This document shows, piece after piece, positions 16,666 through 24,161 of a stretch of DNA of 34,212 bases; position 1 is the stretch's first letter, and every line of letters starts with the position of its first letter. Source of the DNA: Rhodospirillales bacterium (GTDB lineage Bacteria; Pseudomonadota; Alphaproteobacteria; Rhodospirillales; Defluviicoccaceae). Position numbers and translations under genes: made by a program. The notes under the pieces were generated by a model. The model was not told the DNA's origin, searched no databases, and saw only the letters and a program-made list of their open reading frames with translations. The stretch is taken from the NCBI GenBank assembly GCA_016712375.1, contig JADJRE010000028.1:1-34212 (forward strand), written 5' to 3'.

Positions 16666-17637
16666 TTGAGCGCGGCGGAGATCGCACGGGCGCTCGCCGA
16701 GCAAGCCGAGACTGTGGTGCGAGGGCTCTTTCCCCATGGCCGGCTGGACGGGCGCGACTGGTGCATAGGATCAATCACCGGAGAACCGGGCCAATCACTG
16801 CGAATTGGTCTCGTCGGCAAGTATCGAGGACGCTGGCAAGAGTATGCCGACGGCACCGGTGGTGACCTGCTCGACCTGATCGCGGCGGTCCGGTGCGGAG
16901 GTGACCTGCGGCAGGCGATTGGCTGGGCACGCAGATGGCTCGGGGGAGAACAACCCGCCGTCAACCACCTGGCGAGCGATCCGGCAAGGGATCGGCCGGC
17001 TCGATACGAAACGCTCAGCGTCTTTGGCCGCGGGATTTGGTCATGCAGCAGGCGCATCGATCCCGAAACCCCGGCAGGCCGCTATCTAAGCGCACGCAGG
17101 TGCGCTCTGCCGCACCCCGATGGCGATCTCCGCTGGCATCCGGAACTGAGGCACCCGAGCGGATACGTCGGCCCGGCGTTGGTAGCGCTCATCACCGATG
17201 TCCACGACGCCCAGCGCTGGCTATCCCTTCACCGCACATGGATTGCCGCCGACGGCAGCGAACACAAAGCTGATGTCGACCCGGCGCGATTGCTTCTGAA
17301 GGGTCACCGAAAATCCGGTGGCTGCATCCGACTGTGGCCGGATGACTGGGTGACGCTGGGGCTTGGGGTCGCTGAAGGCATCGAGAACGCACTGACGTTG
17401 GCGCGCGGCTTTACGCCGGTGTGGTCGATGATCGACGCGGGCAATCTCGCTACGTTCCCGTACCTCTATCCGATCGAAAGTCTGACGGTCGCCGTTGATC
17501 ACGATCCGGCTGGATTGGGGGCATACGAGGCGGTCGCCAAGCGCTGGCACGCGCGCAACCGCGAGGTGCGTAAGGTACTAGCCCCGAAGCCCGGAGACGA
17601 CCTGAACGACTGGGCACGGGACATCGACAATGCGTGA
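16666..17637 (+). CDS. Toprim-domain primase/helicase-type protein
   Basis: A 323-residue phage replication protein. The N-terminal half has a zinc-less primase-like part (WCIGSITGEPGQSLRIGLVG, RWQEYADGTGGDLLDLIAAV) as in the DUF7146/Toprim primase family. The C-terminal half holds the Toprim motifs: the glutamate in LGLGVAEGIENALTLARG and the DxD in LTVAVDHDPAGLGAYEAVAK, followed by LAPKPGDDLNDWARDI. It should make RNA primers, or act with the ATPase encoded next, whose ATG lies 8 bases inside this gene's end. The start is uncertain: TTG at 16666 is the best in-frame choice and has no strong ribosome binding site. Confidence 0.75.
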   Translation: MSAAEIARALAEQAETVVRGLFPHGRLDGRDWCIGSITGEPGQSLRIGLVGKYRGRWQEYADGTGGDLLDLIAAVRCGGDLRQAIGWARRWLGGEQPAVNHLASDPARDRPARYETLSVFGRGIWSCSRRIDPETPAGRYLSARRCALPHPDGDLRWHPELRHPSGYVGPALVALITDVHDAQRWLSLHRTWIAADGSEHKADVDPARLLLKGHRKSGGCIRLWPDDWVTLGLGVAEGIENALTLARGFTPVWSMIDAGNLATFPYLYPIESLTVAVDHDPAGLGAYEAVAKRWHARNREVRKVLAPKPGDDLNDWARDIDNA

Positions 17638-18790
17638 CGATGTTGCGCTGCAAGCCATCGTCGATAGCGCCGAGACGTACTCGCCTAATCCGCTACAAGG
17701 CGAGCCACCGCTGCGGATCATCAATCTGCCATCGTGGTACGGCCGACCTGTCCCGGAGCGGCGTTGGATGGTCCGCGACTGGATGCCTTGGGGGTACGTT
17801 ACGGCGCTCTACGGTGACGGCGGCGCCGGCAAGTCCCTTCTCGCCCAGCAACTCATGACCGCGTGCGTCATCGGCCAGAACTGGCTCGGGCTCGAAACTA
17901 CTGCGTGTTCGGCGATCGGCCTGTTCTGCGAGGACGACGAAGGCGAGTTACTCAGACGACAGGACTGCATCAACCGGGCGGTCGGTGTCGATTTCCGCGA
18001 CCTCAGGCGCCTGCACATCATACCGCGTGTCGGCGACGACAACGTCTTGATGACCTTCAACCGTGACGGCAGAGGCGAGCTCACCGCCCTGTGGCACACG
18101 TTCGTTGACGAAGCCAGGCGGCGGGGGGCGCGGCTAGCGGTCATCGATACGGCCGCCGATACCTTTGGCGGCGATGAAATCCGGCGCTCGGAAGTTCGAC
18201 AGTTCATCGCTTCATGCCTTGGCCGGCTCGCTCGTGAGATTGACGGCGCGGTGCTGTTGTTGGCGCACCCGAGCCTGTCCGGGATCGCGAGCGGCTCCGG
18301 CAGTGGCGGCTCCACCGCTTGGAGCAACAGCGTCCGCAGCCGCCTCTACCTTGAACGACCCGCCGCGGAGGAAGGCGAGAATCCTGACAATGACGCCCGC
18401 ATCCTGACTACCAAGAAGGCCAACTATGCCGCGACCGGCGCCGAGATCAGGCTGCGTTGGCAGGATGGCATGTTCGTCCCCGTGGGGATGCCGACCGGCG
18501 GCTTCGTCGAGGCGATCGATCAAGTCAACCGAGATCGCACGGCCGAAGAGGCGTTCCTCGCCTGCCTCGATGCAGCTCATGCGGCCGGTCGATACGCATC
18601 GGCGACAGCGAATAGCCCGTGCTACGCGCCAAAGATGTTCCTCGCCATGGACGCCCGACGCGGCTTCAACAAGCGGCAGCTTCAGCGGGCAATGGAAGGG
18701 CTTTTCTCTACCGGGCGCATCCGCGTCGAGCCGGTAAAGACTGGGCACCGGAACACCGTTCAGGCAATCGCTAAGGTAGCAAAACAATGA
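17630..18790 (+). CDS. RepA-like replicative ATPase (AAA_25 type)
   Basis: A 386-residue RecA-fold ATPase. Walker A is GDGGAGKS (residues 62-69), followed by LLAQQLMTACVIGQNWLGLE and FCEDDEGELLRRQ. Walker B is RLAVIDTAAD, and the later motif VLLLAHPSLSG and the serine-rich GSGSGGSTAWSNSVRSRLYL are typical of the RepA/AAA_25 helicase group. The last 90 residues form a small extra domain. With the overlapping Toprim gene it makes a primase-helicase pair for phage or island replication. The start ATG at 17630 overlaps the primase stop by 8 bases. The frame is intact. Confidence 0.8.
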   Translation: MRDDVALQAIVDSAETYSPNPLQGEPPLRIINLPSWYGRPVPERRWMVRDWMPWGYVTALYGDGGAGKSLLAQQLMTACVIGQNWLGLETTACSAIGLFCEDDEGELLRRQDCINRAVGVDFRDLRRLHIIPRVGDDNVLMTFNRDGRGELTALWHTFVDEARRRGARLAVIDTAADTFGGDEIRRSEVRQFIASCLGRLAREIDGAVLLLAHPSLSGIASGSGSGGSTAWSNSVRSRLYLERPAAEEGENPDNDARILTTKKANYAATGAEIRLRWQDGMFVPVGMPTGGFVEAIDQVNRDRTAEEAFLACLDAAHAAGRYASATANSPCYAPKMFLAMDARRGFNKRQLQRAMEGLFSTGRIRVEPVKTGHRNTVQAIAKVAKQ

Positions 18791-18811
18791 GCGCATTCCC
18801 GTTATGCGGTT

Positions 18812-18895
18812 CGTGGCGTGCAGTCTGCGTTCAGTGCGTGCAGTGTTCCCGTAAGCCATTGAAATTGGCTAATGTCGTCTGCGTGGCGTGCAGTC
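18812..18895 (+). repeat. Short GCGTGCAGT direct repeats after the replicative ATPase
   Basis: GCGTGCAGT occurs three times, at 18816-18824, 18836-18844 and 18886-18894. The first and third sit inside an identical 14-mer CGTGGCGTGCAGTC (18812-18825, 18882-18895). They lie directly after the replication genes and before a large hairpin, so a replication origin or binding site for the ATPase is possible. This is inference only. Confidence 0.4.
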
Positions 18896-18898
18896 CCT

Positions 18899-18949
18899 AT
18901 ACTACGTATAGAGCGGCGCCCTTCAGGGGCGCACCGCTCTACGTAGTAT
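18899..18949 (+). other. 51-base inverted repeat (hairpin or operator)
   Basis: The arms ATACTACGTA+GAGCGG (18899-18916, with a TA bulge) and CCGCTC+TACGTAGTAT (18934-18949) pair fully. Inside them CGCCC/GGGCG forms a second stem around the loop TTCAG. It stands about 110 bases after the ATPase stop and just before the next small gene. With no T-run after it, a terminator is not the only reading; an origin structure or RNA element is as likely. Confidence 0.6.
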
Positions 18950-18967
18950 CGCCTCGTGAGGGTGGCC

Positions 18968-19228
18968 ATGCCTGACGCCACCTCGAGGCAGGAACCCGAA
19001 CCGCTGGTGACAACCACCTTCCGTGTCGGCAGGCGGTTCAAGGTCGCGATGACGATCCCCTCCTTCGGGCCGGGCGAGACGCTGGCGATGAATGTCGAGT
19101 GGTCGCCGGACGTGCCGAAGCGGCGCCTGAATAAGCGCGAGATCCAAGACTACCGGCGCGGGCGTGACGCTGCGTTGGCCGAAGTCGCTCGGTTGATCGG
19201 CGGCAATGTGCTGTGCGTGGAGGTGTAG
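18968..19228 (+). CDS. Small phage protein, unknown
   Basis: This 86-residue protein begins MPDATSRQEPEPLVTTTFRV and continues with a beta-rich part VAMTIPSFGPGETLAMNVEW and a helical tail REIQDYRRGRDAALAEVARL. The ATG at 18968 follows GTGAGGGTGG; a GTG start 4 codons earlier is possible. Similar short genes occur in the early region of alphaproteobacterial prophages with no known function. The next gene starts 5 bases downstream, so it is part of one transcript. Confidence 0.55.
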   Translation: MPDATSRQEPEPLVTTTFRVGRRFKVAMTIPSFGPGETLAMNVEWSPDVPKRRLNKREIQDYRRGRDAALAEVARLIGGNVLCVEV

Positions 19229-19232
19229 AGCG

Positions 19233-19478
19233 ATGCCTGACTTCAACACCATGCTCAAGGCGGCCGGCTTGTGGCGGAGAACGAGCGCGAAGGGCAACGA
19301 GTATTTCGTCGGCCGGCTTGGCGGCGAGAAGGTGCTGCTCCTCGAAAACCGCGACAAGCAATCCGACGCAGGTCCGACGCGCAATTTGTTCTTCGCCGAG
19401 GCAACAGCCAAGGACAGCGCGAAGGCAGCGAATACACCTCCGGACACTGGCGTGCGGAGGGTGGCCCATGAAGTCTGA
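19233..19478 (+). CDS. Small phage protein, unknown
   Basis: An 81-residue protein: MPDFNTMLKAAGLWRRTSAK, then GNEYFVGRLGGEKVLLLENR and a low-complexity tail. The middle resembles short phage proteins that contain a beta-hairpin with EYFVGRLGG. GGAGGTG at 19219-19225 is a good ribosome binding site. The gene overlaps the next start by 11 bases. Function unknown. Confidence 0.6.
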   Translation: MPDFNTMLKAAGLWRRTSAKGNEYFVGRLGGEKVLLLENRDKQSDAGPTRNLFFAEATAKDSAKAANTPPDTGVRRVAHEV

Positions 19479-19680
19479 AGTACGCGGCTCGCTGACCAGG
19501 CATCTGCCGCGATCGTTCTCCACCGATGATGAGATGTTCGCGATGCGCCGGGCGGCGTGGCGAAAGCAGGGGATCGCGGTGCTACGGGTCACCGACATCC
19601 GCGACGACTGGTTGCGTCAGGCGGTCATGAACGAGGCGGCGCGGCTATACGGCCAGCGTGAAGACAAGGAGCGCAAGTAA
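19468..19680 (+). CDS. Small phage protein, unknown
   Basis: A 70-residue charged protein (VRGSLTRHLPRSFSTDDEMF, AMRRAAWRKQGIAVLRVTDI, then a helical end). The ATG at 19468 overlaps the previous gene, and its TAA shares a base with the ATG of the next (TAATG at 19678-19682), so translation is coupled. Function unknown. Confidence 0.55.
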   Translation: MKSEVRGSLTRHLPRSFSTDDEMFAMRRAAWRKQGIAVLRVTDIRDDWLRQAVMNEAARLYGQREDKERK

Positions 19681-20120
19681 TGCCTGAGGTTCGTTGGACC
19701 GCAAAGGCCGTCGCAGACCGGCTCGAGGAGGCTGCACAGACTCTGCGCCGTCTGCCCGCGGTGAAGGTCCGCGGCTACATCAGTACGTGGCCGCCCACCA
19801 TCCGCGACTTCTGGGAAGCGTTCGGGTGGAACGCCGTCGAAGTCCGGCTCGGGCCGCCGGCACCGGATGCCATCGATCGGATGGACGAGAGCCTGGCATG
19901 GCTGCACGTGCTGGAGCCCGATGAGGTGCGGCTGGTCTGGCTGCGTGCCGAGGGCGTGCGGTGGAAGAGCATCTCCCACCGCTTCGGGATGGACCGTTCG
20001 ACCGCGTGGCGGCACTGGTCGTGCGCACTGATCAAGATCGCGGCACACCTCAACGGTATGCATGCAACAAAAACGTCGCAACAAAAAGGACTGCGACACG
20101 AGCAACTGGATCTGGCATAA
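19680..20120 (+). CDS. DUF6362-like helix-turn-helix protein
   Basis: A 146-residue protein. The N-terminal half (VRWTAKAVADRLEEAAQTLR, RLPAVKVRGYISTWPPTIRD, FWEAFGW) and a C-terminal helix-turn-helix (VRWKSISHRFGMDRSTAWRH) match the layout of DUF6362 family phage proteins as I know them. The HTH resembles a sigma region 4, so DNA binding near late promoters or the packaging site is possible. The start is coupled to the gene before by TAATG. The last of the early genes on this strand, it is followed by about 330 bases without a gene. Confidence 0.62.
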   Translation: MPEVRWTAKAVADRLEEAAQTLRRLPAVKVRGYISTWPPTIRDFWEAFGWNAVEVRLGPPAPDAIDRMDESLAWLHVLEPDEVRLVWLRAEGVRWKSISHRFGMDRSTAWRHWSCALIKIAAHLNGMHATKTSQQKGLRHEQLDLA

Positions 20121-20450
20121 TAACTTGTACAGTTCGCCAGCATTCGTTCGCTCTTCTCCTGCTGATGATGCTGCGGCTTGCTTCAGAGCACGATGAGCCG
20201 CAGGATTGTCTGGTTCCTTCCAGACCCATTTGCAACGTGGGGGCGCGGCGCGCGACGCATCGCCAGCGACAGCGCCAAAATCCGGGAGGCCGGCGCGCCA
20301 CGCCAGTGAATTTCGGCGTCACCTCAAAGCGTTAGCTGGCTGTGTGGCTGGCCGTGGCTGGCCGGCCGGCTGGCCAGAGCCGGATCCAGAGCCAAAACGC
20401 ACTGCGTGCCCATGCGCGCGCTCGTCCACATCCTCTGCACAAGGGTCTTC
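20121..20450 (+). other. Gap between early genes and the methylase, with GC-rich tandem repeat
   Basis: No gene is supported here. A 38-residue frame from about 20193 (MSRRIVWFLPDPFATWGRGA) has no good ribosome binding site. TGGCTGGCCG is repeated in tandem at 20345-20354 and 20355-20364, followed by GCCGGCTGGCC. The stretch may hold a promoter for the next gene. Confidence 0.4.
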
Positions 20451-21763
20451 ATGACCGACCTGCGCTTCCAGCCCGGCAGCATCGAGCCGCTGCGGATCGA
20501 CGAGCTGCGTCCGTACGCGCGCAATCCGCGCACGCACTCGGACGACCAGGTCGCCAAGCTGGCGGCGTCGCTGGTCGAGTTCGGCTGGACCATGCCGATC
20601 CTGGTCAACGACGAGCTCGAGGTGATCGCCGGGCACGGCCGCATCCTCGCGGCGCGCCGGCTCGGGCTCGACGCGGTGCCGGTGATCCGCTTGGCGCACC
20701 TGACGCCGGAGCAGGTGCGCGCCTATCGCATCGCCGACAACAAGCTGGCGCTCGACGCCGGCTGGGACGAGGAACTGCTCGCCGCCGAGTTCCACGAGTT
20801 GAACGGCGCCGGCTACGACCTCGGCTGACCGGCTTCAGCACCGACGAGCTCGACGCGTTACTGGCGCCGATCGGCGACGGCGATGGTCTCGCCAACGAAG
20901 ACGTCATTCCCGAACCACCAGCAAACCCGGTTTCCCGGCCAGGGAATCTCTGGCTGCTCGGTGACCACCGCCTTTTGTGCGGCGACTCGACCAGCGGCGC
21001 CGATGTCGAGCGGCTGATGCATGGCGAGCGCGCCATCCTGTTCGCGACCGACCCACCGTATCTGGTCGACTACGACGGCACCAACCATCCCGGCAAGACC
21101 AAGCTCGAGGAGAGCGGAAAGAACAAGTACTGGTCGGGCACCTATGCCATCACCTGGGACGACTCGTCGCAGGGTCCCGAGCTCTACGAAGGCTTCATCC
21201 GTGCGGCGATCGGGCACGCCATCGCGCCCGACGCCGCCTGGTACTGCTGGCACGCCAGCCGCCGGCAGGCCATGGTCGAGACCGTGTGGGAGAAGTGCGG
21301 CGCCTTCGTGCACCAGCAGGTCATCTGGTGCAAGGATCGCCCCATCCTCACCCGGTCGTTCTATCTGTGGAAGCACGAGCCGTGCTTCATGGGCTGGCTC
21401 AAGGGCCACAGGCCGCCGCGGGTCGCCGACGACTACGTGGCGAGCGTCTGGGACATCAGGTCGCTGTACGGCGAGGAGCGGCCGGACCACCCGACGCCGA
21501 AGCCGCTCGACTGCTTCGCCATTCCGATGCGCCAGCACGTTCGGCCAGGCGGGCTGTGCTACGAGCCCTTCAGCGGCTCGGGTTCGCAGATCATGGCCGG
21601 CGAGGTCACCGGCCGGCGCGTCTTCGCGATGGAGATCAGTCCGGTTTATGTCGACGTGGCGGTGCTGCGCTGGCAGCAGGCGACCGGCCAACAGGCGGTG
21701 CTGGAGGATGATGGGCGGGCGTTCGATCAGCTGGCGTCCGAGCGCGTAGCGGCTGCGGCTTGA
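20451..21763 (+). pseudogene. DNA methyltransferase with N-terminal ParB-like domain, frameshift near 20824
   Basis: The first 115 or so residues form a ParB/Srx-like domain (PLRIDELRPYARNPRTHSDD, VIAGHGRILAARRLGLDAVP, RAYRIADNKLAL). After GYDLG a TGA at 20826-20828 ends the frame. One missing base restores LTGFSTDELDALLAPIG and the methylase domain: LLGDHRLLCGDSTS, the catalytic DPPY (ATDPPYLVDYDG), a target-recognition part and the SAM-binding FSGSGSQIMAGEVTGRRVFA. DPPY before FSGSG makes it a beta-class amino-methyltransferase. ParB-methylase fusions are common in prophages, where they protect phage DNA or mimic host methylation. Without the shift the two domains would be separate, and the second would lack a good start. 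Confidence 0.82.
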
Positions 21764-21777
21764 AACAGTCGCGCTGC

Positions 21778-21974
21778 ATGTCGTTGTTCGAGTCGCTGGT
21801 CAACGTCGCGGTCGGCTACGGCGTTGCGGTGGCGACGCAGATCGCGGTCTTTCCGATGTTCGGGCTGCACGCGTCCTGTCGGAGAACCTGGCGATCGGGG
21901 CGATCTTCACCGGGGCGTCGATCGCCCGGTCGTACGCCCTGCGGCGCGCCTTCGAGGCGATCCGTGTGCGCTAG
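21778..21974 (+). pseudogene. Small membrane protein, DUF7220-like, one frameshift
   Basis: The frame starts MSLFESLVNVAVGYGVAVAT and QIAVFPMFGLHAS, a hydrophobic segment. Near 21872 one base is missing, and the next frame continues LSENLAIGAIFTGASIARSY and ALRRAFEAIRVR up to the TAG at 21972-21974. Together they give a 65-residue protein with two membrane segments, a type found next to phage ParB-methylase genes. Its job is unknown. Confidence 0.6.
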
Positions 21975-22080
21975 GCGCATCGAGAAGGTCGGTGGAGGCG
22001 GTCGCGCCCGTTCGAGGCGCAAGGGCGTCTGCGTCGAGCACCTCGATTTCCATGCTGCCGATGACTGTGCGTTTTTGCAT
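21907..22080 (-). CDS. Possible small minus-strand protein
   Basis: The ATG at 22080 follows AGGAG at 7 bases, a convincing ribosome binding site. The frame reads MQKRTVIGSMEIEVLDADAL, then a low-complexity arginine-rich tail to 21907. Its end overlaps the opposite-strand membrane protein, which argues against the full length; a frameshift may have removed the natural stop. Family unknown. Confidence 0.35.
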   Translation of the reverse strand: MQKRTVIGSMEIEVLDADALAPRTGATASTDLLDAPSAHGSPRRRAAGRTTGRSTPR

Positions 22081-22330
22081 GACACTGCTCCTATAGGGGA
22101 ACAGTGACGTTCCGGACCGAGGCGGCAGCTTTCGTAATCGACCGGGGCCGCGCACGCGTCGGGGCGATCAGCTTGGTCTTGCCAGTGCTCGACGGTGTGC
22201 CCGGCTTGGTCAAGTCACGATTGTCAGTTTGGTGCCGTCACTTTCATCTCGCGTTTTGCGTGCGTCGTTCTCTTCTTTCCGTTGCTGTTGTGGGAAGTGT
22301 TCCCGAGCAGGCTGCGCCGCGTCAGTCCAC
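22081..22330. other. 250 bases between small gene and DUF3489 gene, probable decayed coding
   Basis: Minus-strand fragments in different frames (MKVTAPN, KLTIVT, TKPGTPSSTGKTKLIAPTRA) look like a broken small protein with an ATG near 22248. A second DUF3489-like gene once standing here is possible but not shown. Confidence 0.3.
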
Positions 22331-23167
22331 TCAGGCGCTGACGATATGGTAGACCCGCTCGCCGCCGGCGTGCTTGTCGGAGACGATTTCCAGGCCACGC
22401 TTCTTCTTCAGCCCGGCAAGCGCGCCGTGGCAGGTGTGCCGTAGCCAGCCGAGCTCGCTGGCCATTTCGCTGATCGATGCGCCCTTCCGCAGCATCTCGA
22501 TCAGGCGGGCCTGCTTGGTGTCGGCACGCGGCGTCTTCGGCCCATTCGGCTGCTCGCCCGTTGCCGCCCGGCTCGGCTGCTGGCGAGCGCGATCGATGGC
22601 GGCGCGCAGGGTGCGCAGGATGTCGTCGGGCCGGGTCTCGCCCGGCCGGTCGAGTTCGGCTTGCAGCCAATGCTCCGCGGCCTCGCATGCAGCGAGCAGC
22701 TGCTGCCTGAGCGTCATCGGCGTCGGCCAGGAAGCGGCGTTGGCGATGGCGATCGGATCGTCGCTGGCGTGCAGGTCGTTGATGTGGACCGCGGCCGTCT
22801 CCGGCTCGGCAACCTCGCCCGCGTCGTCGGCTTCGTCGTCGCCGCCGATCTCGTCCAGTTCGCCAGCCAGGGCAACCGTCGCGGCCACGGGCGCGTCTTC
22901 CTCTGCTTCGGCGAGGTCGGTCGTGGCGTCGTCGCCGGGCTCGTCGGCGGCGCCGTCGTCGCGCAGCGCGGCGCGAAAGTCGTCGGCGCCCATCCGTCCG
23001 TCGAGCAGGCCGGCGGCGGCTTCGAGGATGTCATCGACCGTGCAGCCGCGCTCATCGGCGTGGCGGCGGATCGCGGCGAATGCCACGGCCTTGCTGGCCG
23101 GCTTGCGCGTCTGGCCGTCGAGCGCGCTGAGGATGGTGGCCAGCTGGGTTCCGGTGAAGTCGGTCAT
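22331..23167 (-). CDS. DUF3489 domain protein
   Basis: A 278-residue protein. The N-terminal 70 residues (TGTQLATILSALDGQTRKPA, AIRRHADERGCTVDDILEAA) are followed by a long acidic linker (about residues 70-135, rich in D, E and A). The C-terminal domain is typical of DUF3489: TPRADTKQARLIEMLRKGAS, ISEMASELGWLRHTCHGALA, GLKKKRGLEIVSDKHAGGER. That domain has the shape of a winged helix, so DNA binding is likely. Genes of this type are frequent in alphaproteobacterial prophages and islands; their role is not established. It is transcribed opposite to the packaging genes. The ATG at 23167 follows AGGAGC. Confidence 0.75.
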   Translation of the reverse strand: MTDFTGTQLATILSALDGQTRKPASKAVAFAAIRRHADERGCTVDDILEAAAGLLDGRMGADDFRAALRDDGAADEPGDDATTDLAEAEEDAPVAATVALAGELDEIGGDDEADDAGEVAEPETAAVHINDLHASDDPIAIANAASWPTPMTLRQQLLAACEAAEHWLQAELDRPGETRPDDILRTLRAAIDRARQQPSRAATGEQPNGPKTPRADTKQARLIEMLRKGASISEMASELGWLRHTCHGALAGLKKKRGLEIVSDKHAGGERVYHIVSA

Positions 23168-23266
23168 CGTCGTTTGCTCCTGGTGTGGCCCGCGGGATTG
23201 CGGCGCCTGTACCGCCCCGAGCCCCGCCGGCGAACCGGTCGGGGCTGGCGCGGGGGAGCCTCTGGG

Positions 23267-23491
23267 TCAGGAGGCGCATTCGCCTTCGGTGAAGAGAAAG
23301 TCGCTGGCCTGGCGCAGCCGCTCGACGACGTAGCCGAGGTTGCCGACATGGCCCCAGCTCACCTCGTCCGGCGCGACGCCGAAGTGGTCGTCGGAGAACG
23401 CCGTAAGCCGTTGCAGCATCGCGTCGATCTCGCGTTTGCGGCTGATGAAGGCGTCCAGGGTGTTGCCGTTGTCGGTGTGCTTCGTAGTCAT
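23267..23491 (-). CDS. Small hypothetical protein upstream of the DUF3489 gene
   Basis: A 74-residue protein: MTTKHTDNGNTLDAFISRKR, then EIDAMLQRLTAFSDDHFGVA, DEVSWGHVGNLGYVVERLRQ and a short tail. GGAGAAGACG precedes the ATG at 23491. Similar proteins stand before DUF3489 genes in related prophages. It ends about 100 bases before the DUF3489 start, so both are probably cotranscribed. Function unknown. Confidence 0.62.
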   Translation of the reverse strand: MTTKHTDNGNTLDAFISRKREIDAMLQRLTAFSDDHFGVAPDEVSWGHVGNLGYVVERLRQASDFLFTEGECAS

Positions 23492-23597
23492 CGTCTTCTC
23501 CATCGTCTCGACAAGCACCATCAGGGTCGATGCGGCGCCGACAAGCAAGGTAAGTATCTGCAATATCATTGCTTTCTGACTTACGGCGGGAGCCTCG

Positions 23598-24161
23598 ATG
23601 AAGCGGCTCGGGATGAGCGAGCGGCAGTACGCCGCGTATGCCGGGATCAGCCGCGGCGCGGTGTCGAAGGCACGGCTGTCCGGCCGGCTGGCGCTGCACC
23701 CGGATGGCTCGATCGACGCCGGCAGATCCGACCACCGCCGCGCCAGCACCACCGATCCGTCGCAGCAGCGTGGCCGGCACGCGCCGAACTTACGGCCAGT
23801 GCCGCAAGCCGCGGTCGGCGCGGTGGCCGAGACGCTCGAGGAGCAGGGGCTGCCGGCGCCGCAGGCGAGCGGAATGACGTTCCTGCAGGCGCGCACCGCC
23901 AACGAGGTGCTGAAGGCGCGGCTGCGGCGGATGGAGTTGCAGCAGAAAGAGGGCGAGCTGGTCGACCGGGCGCGCGCCACAGCATTGGTGTTCCGGTTGG
24001 CGCGCCAGGAGCGCGACGTCTGGCTCGGCTGGCCGGCGCGCGTCGCGTCGTTGATGGCGGCCGAACTCGGCGTCGACGCGCACGCCTTGCAGACCGTGCT
24101 GGAGACGCATGTACGAGAGCACCTCGGAAGCCTCGCCGAGGTTCGCTGCGAATTCCGTTAG
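23598..24161 (+). CDS. Phage terminase small subunit (Nu1-like)
   Basis: This 187-residue protein begins with a helix-turn-helix (MSERQYAAYAGISRGAVSKA), as expected for the DNA-recognition part of a small terminase. A linker and a long helical segment follow (ARTANEVLKARLRRMELQQK, EGELVDRARATALVFRLARQ, ERDVWLGWPARVASLMAAEL). The position directly before, and overlapping by 53 bases, a GpA-type large terminase gene supports the call. It would bind the packaging site and load the large subunit. The frame is intact. Confidence 0.75.
   Translation: MKRLGMSERQYAAYAGISRGAVSKARLSGRLALHPDGSIDAGRSDHRRASTTDPSQQRGRHAPNLRPVPQAAVGAVAETLEEQGLPAPQASGMTFLQARTANEVLKARLRRMELQQKEGELVDRARATALVFRLARQERDVWLGWPARVASLMAAELGVDAHALQTVLETHVREHLGSLAEVRCEFR

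Noticed and set aside
18787..18975. 62-codon cysteine-rich frame after the ATPase
   Set aside because: Its cysteines come from the GCGTGCAGT repeats and it runs through the large hairpin; no other sign of coding.
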